The notes beneath the pieces were generated by a model. It did not search any database. It was not told where the DNA came from and saw only the letters and a program-made list of their open reading frames with translations. Shown here piece by piece: positions 8,377-18,606 of a stretch of DNA of 64,000 bases. The position numbers were made by a program, and so were the translations under genes. The stretch is from Bog-756 sp963830165. GTDB lineage: Bacteria; Actinomycetota; Acidimicrobiia; Acidimicrobiales; RAAP-2. The stretch lies in assembly GCA_963830165.1 (NCBI GenBank), contig CAWHKZ010000008.1:558001-622000 (forward strand), in the 5' to 3' direction. The number at the start of each line of letters is the position of its first letter. The first letter of the stretch is position 1.

Positions 8377-10430
8377 CTAGGCCTCCCCGACCTTGCCGCT
8401 GGCTCGGGCCTCCAGGCCGAGTTGGGCGATGGTGGGCAGGATCTGCGGCTGCAGCCACTCGCCCCCGTCCTTCGAGATGTGGATCCCGTCCGCCCACCGC
8501 ACGGTCACCCCGTCGACGACGGACTGGAAGTGCCCGTCGGGGTCCAGCATCCGGTTGAGGTCGACGACGGTGACGACGCCCGGGTCCCGGGCCGCCACCT
8601 CGTCGACGATCTGGTTCCACTCGTCGGTCCGGACCGGCTCGTTCTCGGGGTAGGTGGAGCCGTTGGCCGCCTCGACCGGCGGGTCGATGTAGGGCATGGT
8701 GAACAGGACCACCCTGGCCCCGTCCTTCGAAAGGATCCGGACCGCCTGGTCGAGCTCCCCCTCGAGGTGCCGGTCCCACGCCGGCTGGCCGATGGAGACG
8801 ATCCTGCCGTCCACGATCTGGTCCGTCGTGTCCCAGCGCCCCATGAGCACCCCCACCACCTCCGGCCGGTACTCAGCCACCTGCCTGGCCCACAGGGTCT
8901 GCCAGTGGGTACACACCGAGACCGCCGCCGTGCGCTGGCCGGACACGATGGCGGGCAGGTCGTCGAAGTCGCACCCGAGCACGCCCTTGCCGATGACGTC
9001 GACCCCGTAGCGTGGCTTCGCGTGTCGACCCGCAGGCCGATGGCCAGGGTCACCGACAGCGAGTCGCCGACGAAGAGGAACCGGACCGGGTCGGAGGTGA
9101 AGGCGCCGGCCGACTGCAGGGCCTGGTGCGGCGCCTCGGTGACGGCCTGCTTGGTCTGCAGGTCGACGGCCGCGGTGGCCGGCGCCACCGTGGTCGCCAC
9201 CACCACGACCACCGTCACACCCGTCAGGGCCACGGCGGGGCCGACGGCCTTCAGCGACCGCCAGAACGTCCCCTCCATGACCGGGCGCTCGACCAGGTAG
9301 TAGCTGAGGGCGGCGAGGACGAAGGTGGCGGCGAACCGGACGGCCAGGAGGCCCATGCCACCGAGGCCTGTCCGGGCCGCGTCGAGCTCGATGAAGACCG
9401 GGTAGTGCCACAGGTAGGCGCCGTAGGAGACGGTGCCGATCCACACGATCGGGCGGAGGGACAGCACCCGGGCGATCGGACCGCCCGCCACGCACACGGC
9501 CCCGACGATGATGGCGGCGGCGGACAGCGCGGACAGGAGGAAGCCGCCGCGGTAGTCGAACCCCTCCGTCCCGGTCAGCGAGTACGTGAGCGCCAGGGTG
9601 CCGGCGAAGCCGGCCAGGCCCACGACCGTGAGCAGTACCCGGGCCCGCGCCGAAGTAGCCACCGGGGCCATGCCCTCCAGGCCCCTCCGACGCTGGATCA
9701 TGGTCATCGAGCACGCCACCACCGAGCCCACCAGGATCGACTGGGCGTGGGTGTCGGTGCCGAAGTAGAGCCGGGTGATGTCGACCCCGGGGTGGTAGAG
9801 CAGGGCCATCTCGGTGGCCGAGGCGGCCACCCCCACCACCGACACGCCGAGCAGCAGCTCGACGCCCCGGTCGAACCTGCGGCCCAGGTGCATCACCGCT
9901 ACGACCACCAGGGGCCAGACCAGGTAGAACTGTTCCTCGACGGCCAGCGACCAGGTGTGGGCGAGGGGGTAGATGGCCCCGGTGGCGACGAAGTAGTTGC
10001 CGCTGGCGGCGATCTGCCACCAGTTGGAGAAGTAGAACAGCGCCGACAGCGCGCTCATCCGGAAGTCCGGGTACAGCCCGGCCGGATAGGCGAACCGGAC
10101 CACCAGGGCAACCACCACCAGCACCACCAGCAGGGCGGGCAGCAGGCGCCGGGCCCGGCGCAGCCAGAAGGCCGCGAGCTTGATGCGGGCCCGCCTCGCC
10201 CACTCGCCCAGCAGCAGGCCGGTGATGAGGTAGCCGGACAGGACGTAGAAGATGTCGAGGCTGAAGAAGCCGCCCTGGAGCCAGCCCACCCCGAAGTGGT
10301 AGCCCATGATGATGAGCAGGGCGAAGGCCCGCAGGCCGTCGAGGGCGAGCACCCGCTCCCGGCCGGTGGCCGACGTGCGGACGTGGGCGGCTGCGTGCGT
10401 GCCGCGGCGGTGGGCCGGCGCGGCGCTCAC
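8377..10430 (-). CDS. Acyltransferase-3/SGNH fusion, third of the tandem array, one frameshift
   Basis: OafA-like membrane O-acyltransferase with a C-terminal SGNH domain. The membrane half shows GYHFGVGW, RRARRLLPAL and EEQFYLVWPL. The SGNH half begins VGDSLSVTLAIGL and ends with WADGIHIS. The frame breaks near 9022, between RVDTR and KPRYGVDV, and one missing base restores a protein of about 684 residues. The GTG start at 10430 overlaps the stop of the upstream gene as GTGA, so translation is probably coupled. The first ~65 codons (about 10193-10388) are identical in DNA to those of the upstream gene, while the rest of the membrane domain has drifted; this suggests gene conversion. Confidence 0.85.
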
Positions 10431-12463
10431 GGCGACGCCCCCGAGCGCTCGTCCAGGCCCAGGACGGCCACCGTCGGCAGGATCCGGGGCTGCAGCCAGA
10501 CGCCGCCGGCCGGGGTGATGTGGATCCCGTCGGGCCACCGGGCCACCACGCCGTCGACCACCGTCTGGAACCGGCCGTGGGGGCTGAGGTCGGCATTGAG
10601 GTCGACGAGGGTGACCTTGCCCCGCTCGGCGGCGACGACGCGGGCCAGGTCACGGTTGAAGGCCACCACCCGGTCGGGCAGGTTCTCCGGATAGGTCGAT
10701 CCGTCCGGCGCCTCCTGGGGCGGATCGAAGTACGGGAGGTTGAACAGCACGACCTTGACGTCCTGTGAGGCCAGGAAGCCCACGATGTCCTCGTACTCCG
10801 CCACCACGTGGTCGTCCCACGCCGGCTGCCCGACGTGCACGGTGGCGCCGTCGACGACGCGGTCGGCGATGGTCCACCGGCCGGTCAGCAGGCCCACTAC
10901 ATCCGGGTGGTACTCGGCGATGTCGGAGGCGTAGAGCGTCCGCCACTGCAGGCACGAATTGTACGGGATCACCAGCTGGCCCTCGTTGTAGGCCGGCGAC
11001 GTGTCGTAGTCGCACCCGAACACCCCGTCGTCGATCACCTGGACGCCGTAGTGGTCCACGCTGTCCGTGGCCAGGCCCACCGACATGGTGATGGCCAGTG
11101 AGTCGCCGATCATGAGGAGCCGCACCGGGCGCCCGGTGAAGGCACCCTCTGACTCGAGCCGGGCGTGGACCGCCGGGGGCAGGGCCGACCGGGACGCGGC
11201 GGACGAGACGTGGACCGCCGCGGCCGCCGGCGTCACCGTCCCGACCACCACCACGGCGACGGTGGCCCCCATGGCCAGGGCCGCCGGCCAGGCCGCGGTC
11301 AGGGTGCGCCAGAACGTGCCCTCCATGACCGGGCGCTCGACCAGGTAGTAGCTGAGGGCGGCGAGCACGAGGGTGGTGGCGAAGCGGGCGGCCAGCAGGC
11401 CCAGGCCACCGAGGCCGGTGCGGGCCGCATCGAGCTCGATGAACACCGGGAAGTGCCACAGGTAGGCGCCGTAGGAGACGGTGCCGATCCACACCAGCGG
11501 GCGGAGCGACAGCACCCGGGCGATCGGCCCTTCGACCACGCACACCGCGGCGACGACGACGGCCGCGGCCGACAGGGCCGAGAGCAGGAACCCGCCCCGG
11601 TAGGCGAAGGCCTCGGTGCCGGTGGCCAGCCGGGTCAGGGCCAGGGTGCCGGCCAGGCCGCAGAGGCCGACCCCGGTCAGGGTGACCCGGGCCCGGGGCG
11701 AGGCGGCCCGGGGGGCCATGCCCTCGAGGCCGCGGTGGCGCTGGACCAGGGTCAGGACGCAGGCCACGGTGGCCCCGACCAGGATCGACTGGGCGTGGGT
11801 GTCGGTGCCGAAGTAGAGCCGGGTGGTGTCGACCCCGGGGTGGTAGAGCAGGGCCATCTCCGTCGCCGAGGCGGCCACCCCCACCACCGACACCCCGAGC
11901 AGCAGCTCGACGCCCCGGTCGAACCTGCGGCCCAGGCGGAGCACGGCCAGCACCACCAGGGGCCACACCAGGTAGAACTGCTCCTCGACGGCCAGCGACC
12001 AGGTGTGGGTGAGCGGCGAGACGGCCCCGGTGACCACGAAGTAGTTGGACGAGACGGCGATCTGCCACCAGTTGGAGAAGTAGAACAGCGCCGACAGGTC
12101 GGCCATGCGCAGGTTGGGGTAGAGGCCGGCCGGATAGGTGAAGCGGATCACCAGGGTCACCACCACCAGCACCACCAGCAGGGCGGGCAGCAGGCGCCGG
12201 GCCCGGCGCAGCCAGAAGGCCGAGAGCTTGATGCCGGCCCGCCTCGCCCACTCGCCCAGCAGCAGGCCGGTGATGAGGTAGCCGGACAGGACGTAGAAGA
12301 TGTCGAGGCTGAAGAAGCCGCCCTGGAGCCAGCCCACCCCGAAGTGGTAGCCCATGATGATGAGCAGGGCGAAGGCCCGCAGGCCGTCGAGGGCGAGCAC
12401 CCGCTCCCGGCCGGTGGCCGACGTGCGGACGTGGGTGGCCGAGGTGTCCGGGAGGTCGATCAT
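10427..12463 (-). CDS. Acyltransferase-3/SGNH fusion, second of the tandem array
   Basis: A 678-residue OafA-like protein starting MIDLPDT. His40 lies in GYHFGVGW, followed by RRARRLLPAL and EEQFYLVWPL. The SGNH domain carries IGDSLAITMSVGL and WPDGIHIT. ATG 12463 overlaps the preceding stop as ATGA. Its membrane half is the near-identical partner of the gene at 6307-8286, whereas its SGNH half has different loops (for example PAYNEGQLVIPYNSC). This pairing suggests that acyl import through the membrane is shared while the SGNH half sets the acceptor, which is inference. Confidence 0.9.
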   Translation of the reverse strand: MIDLPDTSATHVRTSATGRERVLALDGLRAFALLIIMGYHFGVGWLQGGFFSLDIFYVLSGYLITGLLLGEWARRAGIKLSAFWLRRARRLLPALLVVLVVVTLVIRFTYPAGLYPNLRMADLSALFYFSNWWQIAVSSNYFVVTGAVSPLTHTWSLAVEEQFYLVWPLVVLAVLRLGRRFDRGVELLLGVSVVGVAASATEMALLYHPGVDTTRLYFGTDTHAQSILVGATVACVLTLVQRHRGLEGMAPRAASPRARVTLTGVGLCGLAGTLALTRLATGTEAFAYRGGFLLSALSAAAVVVAAVCVVEGPIARVLSLRPLVWIGTVSYGAYLWHFPVFIELDAARTGLGGLGLLAARFATTLVLAALSYYLVERPVMEGTFWRTLTAAWPAALAMGATVAVVVVGTVTPAAAAVHVSSAASRSALPPAVHARLESEGAFTGRPVRLLMIGDSLAITMSVGLATDSVDHYGVQVIDDGVFGCDYDTSPAYNEGQLVIPYNSCLQWRTLYASDIAEYHPDVVGLLTGRWTIADRVVDGATVHVGQPAWDDHVVAEYEDIVGFLASQDVKVVLFNLPYFDPPQEAPDGSTYPENLPDRVVAFNRDLARVVAAERGKVTLVDLNADLSPHGRFQTVVDGVVARWPDGIHITPAGGVWLQPRILPTVAVLGLDERSGASP
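11198..12434. repeat. Long near-identical repeat, copy 2 (acyltransferase membrane domain)
   Basis: Partner of 7084-8320. Its upstream end at 12434 lies within the first codons of the gene, and its downstream end at 11198 falls at the membrane/SGNH junction. Confidence 0.9.
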
Positions 12464-14496
12464 GCGGCGGCCGGCCGCGTAGACAGGCCCAGGCGGGCGA
12501 CCGTCGGCAGAATGGCCGGCTGCAGCCACTCGCCCCCCTGCACCGAGAAGTGGATCCCGTCCGGCCAACGGACGGTGACGCCGTCGACGACGGCCTGGTA
12601 GTGGCCGTCGGGATCCACGAGCCGGTTGAGGTCGATCAACGTCACCTCACCAGGATGCTCCGCCGCCACCTCCCTCACGATCCGGTTCCACTCGACCACC
12701 CGGGCCGGGTTGTTCTCGGGGTAGGGAGCACCGCCCGAGGACTCGACCGGCGGATCGTAGTAGGGGGCCGTGAAGAGGACGACCTTGGCGCCGCCGGCGG
12801 CCAGGATCTGCACGGCGCTCTCCAGCTCCCCCTTCACGTGCTCGTCCCACGACGGCTGCCCGAGGTTGACGATGTGGCCGTCGACTACGTGGTCGATGAC
12901 GATCCAGCGTCCCATGAGCAGCCCCACGACCTGGGGGCGGTAGCCGGCGACCAACTGTTCGAAGTAGGCCTTCCAGTCCCGGCAGTACCCGTACGGAGCA
13001 TTTGGTTCTCCGTTGACGTATCCGGGGAGCTTGTCGAAGTCGCAGGCCAGCTCACCGCGATCGATGACATCGACGCCGTACCGGGACTTCGAATCGTGGC
13101 TCAGGCCGACCCCGAGCGTCAGCGCCGTCGAGTCCCCGACCAGGAGGAACGTGACCGGAGACCCGGCGAATGCGCCGCTGTCGGTGAGCGCCTGGCGCTC
13201 AGCCGACGAGATCGCCTCGGCGGCTCGGTCGGGAACGGCGGCCACCGCCGGGGCGATGGTGGCCACCACCACGACGGCGACGGTCACGGCCATGGCCGCG
13301 ATTGCGGGGCCCACCGCCCGCAGCGACCGCCAGAACGTCCCCTCGATGATCGGTCGCTCCAGCAGGTAGTAGCTCAGCGCGGCGAGGACGAACGTGATGG
13401 CCGTCCGCAGGACGAGGAGGGCCGGGCCGCCGAGGCCTGTGTGGGCCCCGCTGGCCGCCACCCAGACCGGGAAGTGCCACAGGTAGGCGCCGTAGGAGAC
13501 CGTGCCGATCCACACCAGCGGTCGAAGGGACAGCACCCGGGCGATCGGTCCACCGCCCACGCACACCGCACCCAGGATCAGGGCGGCGGCGGACAGGGCC
13601 GAAAGGAAGAAGCCGCCCCGGAAGGCGAAGGGCGTCGTGCCCGTCATGTAGTGGCTCAACACCACGGTTCCGGCCAGCCCGGCGAGGCCGATCACCGTGA
13701 GCACCACGCGCGCCGGCCGCGAGCCGGTGGACGGGGCCATCCCCTCGAGGCCTCGGCGGCGCTGGACCAGGGTGAGCACGCAGGCCAACGACGCCCCCAC
13801 CAGGATCGACTGGGCGTGGGTATCCGTGCCGAAGTAGACCCGGGTCGGACTCGCCCCGTGGAGGAACAGTCGGTCCATGGCCACCGCCGAAGCGATCGAG
13901 CCGACCACCGCGACCCCGAGTAGGACCTCGATCCCCCTGCCGAACCGCTTGCACATGCGGAGTACGCCGACGGTCACCAGGGGCCACACCAGATAGAACT
14001 GCTCCTCGACCGCCAGCGACCAGGTGTGGGTCAGCGGCGAGACCGCTCCGGTCAGCACGAAGTAGTTGGTGCTGTTGGAGATCTGCCACCAGTTGGAGAA
14101 GTAGAACAGCGCCGACAGGTCGGCCATGCGTAGGTTGGGATAGAGCCCGGGCGGGTAGGCGATGCGCACCACCAGGGTCACCACCACGATCATGACGACG
14201 AGGGCCGGCAAGAGGCGCCGGGCACGGCGGAGCCAGAAGGCCCCGAGCTTGATGCGGGTGGCCCTCGCCCACTCGCCGAGCAGGAGTCCGGTGATCAGGT
14301 AGCCGGACAGGACGTAGAAGACGTCGACGCCGACGAAACCCCCGGGGAGCCACCCGACGCCGAAGTGGAACCCCATGATCAGGAGCAGGCCGAGCGCCCG
14401 CATCCCGTCCAGGGCGACGACGCGCTCGCGGCCGGTAGCTGAGAGTCGCTCGTGCCGCCCGTGGGTGCTCGCCGTGGTGTCCGGGAGGTCGATCAT
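12460..14496 (-). CDS. Acyltransferase-3/SGNH fusion, first of the tandem array
   Basis: A 678-residue OafA-like protein with the same MIDLPDT start as its downstream neighbour. Membrane half: GFHFGVGW, GVDVFYVLSGYLITG, RRARRLLPAL, EEQFYLVWPL. SGNH half: VGDSTALTLGVGL, MGRWIV and WPDGIHFS. It is the most diverged member of the array (for instance MCKRFGRGIEV in place of GRRFDRGVEL). It follows a 130-base gap after the gene at 14627-16600, which contains GGTAAGTTG, a possible -10 region also seen before cysD. No strong ribosome site precedes the ATG. Confidence 0.9.
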   Translation of the reverse strand: MIDLPDTTASTHGRHERLSATGRERVVALDGMRALGLLLIMGFHFGVGWLPGGFVGVDVFYVLSGYLITGLLLGEWARATRIKLGAFWLRRARRLLPALVVMIVVVTLVVRIAYPPGLYPNLRMADLSALFYFSNWWQISNSTNYFVLTGAVSPLTHTWSLAVEEQFYLVWPLVTVGVLRMCKRFGRGIEVLLGVAVVGSIASAVAMDRLFLHGASPTRVYFGTDTHAQSILVGASLACVLTLVQRRRGLEGMAPSTGSRPARVVLTVIGLAGLAGTVVLSHYMTGTTPFAFRGGFFLSALSAAALILGAVCVGGGPIARVLSLRPLVWIGTVSYGAYLWHFPVWVAASGAHTGLGGPALLVLRTAITFVLAALSYYLLERPIIEGTFWRSLRAVGPAIAAMAVTVAVVVVATIAPAVAAVPDRAAEAISSAERQALTDSGAFAGSPVTFLLVGDSTALTLGVGLSHDSKSRYGVDVIDRGELACDFDKLPGYVNGEPNAPYGYCRDWKAYFEQLVAGYRPQVVGLLMGRWIVIDHVVDGHIVNLGQPSWDEHVKGELESAVQILAAGGAKVVLFTAPYYDPPVESSGGAPYPENNPARVVEWNRIVREVAAEHPGEVTLIDLNRLVDPDGHYQAVVDGVTVRWPDGIHFSVQGGEWLQPAILPTVARLGLSTRPAAA

Positions 14497-14626
14497 GGGC
14501 GTCGTCGACCAGCGCCCGGGCCGCCTCCACTCCGACGCGACTCCCCCGACACGACGTTCAGCTCCCCCCTCGACGGCCCTGTGCGTCGGACGCCACAACT
14601 TACCGGCGTCGGCCCCGCCCCCCGGG

Positions 14627-16600
14627 TCAGCCGCCCGGCACCGTGGCCAGGATGCACGCCGAGGTCGCCTGGACCGCGGCCACCGAGCCGTCGAACGACC
14701 CTTCGGCACACGTGGTCAGCCGGGCGGCGCTCGCCGCGATCGGGGCGGGTGCCCGGTCGACGTCGGACCAGACCCAGGCGCTGGCCCGGTACTCGGGGGC
14801 CTCGCCGATGGCCGCGGTCATGAGGGCCACGACCGACCCCACCGAGGGGGTCTGTTCGTAGGTGGGGAGCCGGGTCGGGTTCGGGAGGACGACCCCGGTG
14901 ACCCCCCACCCGTCGAGGGCGCGGCGCACCGCTGCCGCCTCGCCCGACCTGAAGGGCTCGAATCCGCCCAGGAAGGAGATGTCGGACAGGTAGCGGTCCC
15001 CGACCTTCTCCTTGCCGGCCCGGCTCAGCAGCGATTCGGGTCCACCGCCGCCCACCATGGCGTAGCGCATGCCGTCGACCGCCTGCCACGTCATGTTGCT
15101 CTGGCGGAACGCGAAGGGGAAGACCACCAGCACCTGATGGGGCGGCAGGTCGGGCGCCACGGTCGTGAACCAGTCCGGTAGCTGGACCGGCACCGCCGTC
15201 AGGGGCAGGCCGTCGGCGAAGTAGGTGACGATGGGCACCAGGGCGATCGCTGCCACCAGCAGCCCCGCGCCCCAGCCGAGCAGGTTCCGCCCGAGGTCGC
15301 CCGCCGCGTGCCCGGCGGCCGCGGCCCTGGCGTGGTCGACGACGATGCCGAGCAGGACCCCCGCGCACAGGTAGACGACGAGCGTGAAGCGACTGGGGAT
15401 CACGTTGTCGAGCAGCGGCGCCCGGACCAACAGGCGCCACAGTGTCCACCCCTTGAAGGAGAGGCCGAGGGAGAAGAAGGCACTGACCACACCGACCGCG
15501 GTGAAGAGCCACAGCCGGAGATCCCGGCGCCAGACCACGAGCCCCACCACCAGCACGGCCACCAGCCCGATGCCGAGGTACTGCCCGGACAGCGAGGGCG
15601 CCTGGTAGCCGCCGACCTTGTGGGTCAGGACCGTGGTCTTGGCCGACGGCGGCATGGCGTGGACGAAGAACCCGAGGGTGTCCCCGCCGTAGCTCAGCAC
15701 GGCACTGCCCCAGATCCGGCCGGACAGGTGGGCGGGACCGGCCAGGGCGAACCAGGCCGGCCAGGCCAGCAGCACGACCGTGCTGGCCGCGGCGGCCACC
15801 GCGGCCCGGCAGGCATACGGGGCGCGGGCGACCAGCGCGTCACGGTGGAGCACGGCGGCGCCCGCCGCCACCAGGACCACGCCGATGGCCGAGGCGATCC
15901 CGGTGATGACCAGCACCTCGGTGCCGAGGGAGAACTGCACGAGGGCCAGCCCGCCGAAGGCGAGGCCCGTCACCCACCACCGCCAGCGCTGCCGGACCAG
16001 CAGCTCGTCGAGGCAGAGAACGACGAGGGGAGGCACGGCCGCCATCCCGAGCATCAGGTGGGCGTCGCTGAGACTGACCACGATGAACGGCGAGAAGCCG
16101 TAGAGCAGTCCGCCCACGAAGGCGGCCGGTGCCCACGCCACCCACCGGCGCAGCAGGACGTACATGGTGAGCGCGGACAGGGCGGGGCTCAACGTGAGGG
16201 CGACGTTGAGCGTGGCGATCGGCCCGAAGAGCCACGTCACCGGGGCGAGCACGATGCCGAGCCCGACTTCGGCCGTGTTGGACAGGAGGTTCACGCCGGT
16301 CGGGTGGAACAGGTAGGTCGAGTAGAAGGGATCGAGCCCGTGGCGCAGCGCGTAGGCCGGCCAGGCCAGGAACCACGTGAAGAGCGAGGTGTCGCCGCAG
16401 CCACAGGTGGTCGTCGAAGTCGGGTGGGTGGACCACGCCTGCCACCACAGGGCCACCGAGAGGGCGAGGTAGGCGGCCGCCCCGGCGGCCAGTGACCGCC
16501 ACCCCCGGCACCGCCCCACCCGGTCCGGGTCGCCCGCAGCGGACCGTGCGGCACCGCCGCCGTCGACCCCGTCGACCGAGCTCCGCTCGAGCGTGGTCAT
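14627..16600 (-). CDS. CGCGD-family polytopic membrane protein, GT-C-like
   Basis: A 657-residue member of the five-paralogue family. It has TTCGCGD in the first outside loop, FHPTGVNLLSNT in the following segment, many hydrophobic helices, and the C-terminal outside part with MTWQAVDGM followed by GGGGP and SAWVW. Two C-terminal Cys (TTCAEG, SACILA) match the other family members. A role in adding or moving a lipid-linked sugar at the outer face is inferred from the loop-1 Asp and from neighbours. ATG 16600 overlaps the stop of the upstream gene (ATGA), so the two are translationally coupled. Confidence 0.8.
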   Translation of the reverse strand: MTTLERSSVDGVDGGGAARSAAGDPDRVGRCRGWRSLAAGAAAYLALSVALWWQAWSTHPTSTTTCGCGDTSLFTWFLAWPAYALRHGLDPFYSTYLFHPTGVNLLSNTAEVGLGIVLAPVTWLFGPIATLNVALTLSPALSALTMYVLLRRWVAWAPAAFVGGLLYGFSPFIVVSLSDAHLMLGMAAVPPLVVLCLDELLVRQRWRWWVTGLAFGGLALVQFSLGTEVLVITGIASAIGVVLVAAGAAVLHRDALVARAPYACRAAVAAAASTVVLLAWPAWFALAGPAHLSGRIWGSAVLSYGGDTLGFFVHAMPPSAKTTVLTHKVGGYQAPSLSGQYLGIGLVAVLVVGLVVWRRDLRLWLFTAVGVVSAFFSLGLSFKGWTLWRLLVRAPLLDNVIPSRFTLVVYLCAGVLLGIVVDHARAAAAGHAAGDLGRNLLGWGAGLLVAAIALVPIVTYFADGLPLTAVPVQLPDWFTTVAPDLPPHQVLVVFPFAFRQSNMTWQAVDGMRYAMVGGGGPESLLSRAGKEKVGDRYLSDISFLGGFEPFRSGEAAAVRRALDGWGVTGVVLPNPTRLPTYEQTPSVGSVVALMTAAIGEAPEYRASAWVWSDVDRAPAPIAASAARLTTCAEGSFDGSVAAVQATSACILATVPGG

Positions 16601-18081
16601 GCCCCGGCCCCGACGAGGTCGCCGTCCGGCTCGGCGAACGCCCCGACGGTCGACGGCTCCCCCTCGGGGGCGATCTCGCCGGGCCCCGGCCGGGCCAGGC
16701 CGGCCGCGGCCACCACGACCCAGACGCCCACGATCCACCACCCCTGCAGGGCGGGGTACTCGGTGATCCGGTGCACCGTAGTCAGGATCCACGGGCCGAT
16801 GGCACCGGACCCGGTGACCAGGGCGCCGCCCAGTGCCACCAGGCCGACGGCCAGGGCGAGCCAGGCCCAGAGGTCGTTGGCGAGGCCCGCCGTGCGCCGC
16901 ACCGTTCGAAGGATCAGCCCGCCGACCACCGACAGCGCCAGGGCGAGCACCAGCACGTGGAGGTAGGGACTCATCCCCCGGGCCACGGCGTCGGTGCGGT
17001 GGGCGATGTCCTGGGACAGGCTGAAACTCGTGGTGGCCCCCCGGGCGTGGATGACCTTCATGAGCTCCGGCCACCAGGCCAGCAGCACGAGCTCGCAGAC
17101 GGCCACCACGACGGGCGCGACCCACCGGTCCCGTGCACCGCGCAGCCCGGGCACGCCGATCGAGCGGGCGGCGATGAGCACGACCAGGGTCACCGACGTG
17201 GCGAACCCCTCGTCCTTGGTCATCCCGGCCACGAGGACCAGGATCACCGCCGCCGCCCGGGCCGACGGCTCGTCGCGCAGCTGCAGCCCGTAGGCCACGG
17301 CCCCGACGGCGGCCAGCGACCAGAGGGGGTCGGCGTACCCGTTGGTGAGGAAGGGCTCGGTGATCCCGGCTGCCACCACGACGAGCAGGACCGCCGCCAG
17401 CACCCCGGTCACCAGCGGGACCCACGGTCGGGCCAGGCGCGACGCCGCCGTCCGGCCGCACTGGACCACGGCCAGCGCCGCGGCGGCCAGCGCGCAGGCG
17501 TCGAGCACCGCCACCGTCGTCACCCCGAGCCGCGCCGTGTGGATCCCGGTGACCTTCCAGGCCACCGCCACCGAGGCGCTGAGCAGGGGCGGGTAGGCCG
17601 ACTGGGTGAGGACCAGTCCCCTGGCCTTCAGGTCGATGAGCAGCTGCGCGTGGCTCTGGAGGAACCACCCGGGGCGCATCACCCAGAGGGCCCGGGCGTC
17701 GAAGCCCACCGTCGGCGTGCGCAGCCCGCGCAGGCTCCAGGCGCACGCGAGCACGACGAGGACGAACCCCACCGTCCCGGCCACCCGATCGGGCGCCCGC
17801 CGGCGCCGCCGGGACGGCCCGGAACGGGTACCCAGGTCGGGACGGACGACGAACACGGCACACACCGCGGCCACCGCCACCGCGGCCAGGGCCAGGAACC
17901 AGTCGATGAGGGATCCGCCGAACGAGAGCGACGCGGTGGCGGCCAGCCCGGCCAGCACCGAACCGGCCAGCGGCGCGAGCGGCACCGCGTACCAGCGCAT
18001 CCCGACGGTGGCGAGGACCGGCAGCACACCGGCGGCGGCCAGGACGGCGATGCCGGCGATGGTGGCGAGGGCGGTGCTCAC
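16597..18081 (-). CDS. Predicted GT-C-type membrane glycosyltransferase
   Basis: A 494-residue membrane protein with around eleven hydrophobic segments. The first large outside loop reads TVGFDARALWVMRPGWF and is followed by LTQSAYPPLLSASV, matching the GT-C/GT39 layout (acidic residue in loop 1, then a YPPL-type motif). GTG 18081 overlaps the upstream stop as GTGA, and its own stop overlaps the ATG of the next gene. It sits between a small anchored protein and a CGCGD-family gene, so a role in the same outer-face glycosylation step is likely. Donor and acceptor cannot be told. Confidence 0.7.
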   Translation of the reverse strand: MSTALATIAGIAVLAAAGVLPVLATVGMRWYAVPLAPLAGSVLAGLAATASLSFGGSLIDWFLALAAVAVAAVCAVFVVRPDLGTRSGPSRRRRRAPDRVAGTVGFVLVVLACAWSLRGLRTPTVGFDARALWVMRPGWFLQSHAQLLIDLKARGLVLTQSAYPPLLSASVAVAWKVTGIHTARLGVTTVAVLDACALAAAALAVVQCGRTAASRLARPWVPLVTGVLAAVLLVVVAAGITEPFLTNGYADPLWSLAAVGAVAYGLQLRDEPSARAAAVILVLVAGMTKDEGFATSVTLVVLIAARSIGVPGLRGARDRWVAPVVVAVCELVLLAWWPELMKVIHARGATTSFSLSQDIAHRTDAVARGMSPYLHVLVLALALSVVGGLILRTVRRTAGLANDLWAWLALAVGLVALGGALVTGSGAIGPWILTTVHRITEYPALQGWWIVGVWVVVAAAGLARPGPGEIAPEGEPSTVGAFAEPDGDLVGAGA

Positions 18082-18575
18082 AGCGGCGGTGCCGGGGGTG
18101 GGCCCCGGCCCGGCACCTGGGCCCCGGTCCCCACCCGCACCGTGGTGCGTCCGTCCGGTCCCCGGTAGGTGGCGACCACCGTGGTGCCGAGGCAGGTCCC
18201 GGGTCCGGCCGTCCCGTCGTGGAGGGTCAGGACCACGTCGGCCCGCGACGCCGGGTCGGCCACCGTCACCCACGAGCCGAACCCCTTGATCATCGTCACG
18301 ACGTCGGCCAGGTTCCGCGTGCTGAGGGTCACGCTCTGGCCGGGGCGGACCAGGCTGTGGGCCTGGGTGTCGATGCAGTCGTAGAAGGCGTCGTCGATCG
18401 AGGCGTCGTGGACGGTGTGCGGGTCCAGCTGGACGTCGACGACCCGGTTCCCCCGCACGGCCTGGCCGGCCAGGGCGACCAGGGCGACGACGACGACCAG
18501 GGCGCTGACCACCACCACCAGCACCGTCCGGACCCTGCCCCGTCGGTGCGCATCCGCGGGAGATCCGACCGGCAT
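18078..18575 (-). CDS. Small single-pass membrane-anchored extracytoplasmic protein
   Basis: A 165-residue protein with a short basic N-terminus, one hydrophobic segment (about residues 17-37) and an outside domain of about 120 residues with two Cys (FYDCIDTQ and GPGTCLG) that could pair. I recognise no family. ATG 18575 was preferred because the membrane segment follows shortly; an upstream in-frame GTG could add about nine residues. It begins 31 bases after the upstream CGCGD gene and overlaps the next gene, so it may be a partner subunit of one of these membrane enzymes. Confidence 0.6.
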   Translation of the reverse strand: MPVGSPADAHRRGRVRTVLVVVVSALVVVVALVALAGQAVRGNRVVDVQLDPHTVHDASIDDAFYDCIDTQAHSLVRPGQSVTLSTRNLADVVTMIKGFGSWVTVADPASRADVVLTLHDGTAGPGTCLGTTVVATYRGPDGRTTVRVGTGAQVPGRGPPPAPPL

Positions 18576-18606
18576 CACGGGCGGTGACGCTACCAGTCGA
18601 CCCCGG

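Noticed and set aside
14493..14552. Possible 19-codon leader peptide ending at the ATG of the 14496 gene
   Set aside because: It has a loose ribosome site, but the peptide is Gly/Arg-rich with no attenuator-type codon run or hairpin pair; likely chance.
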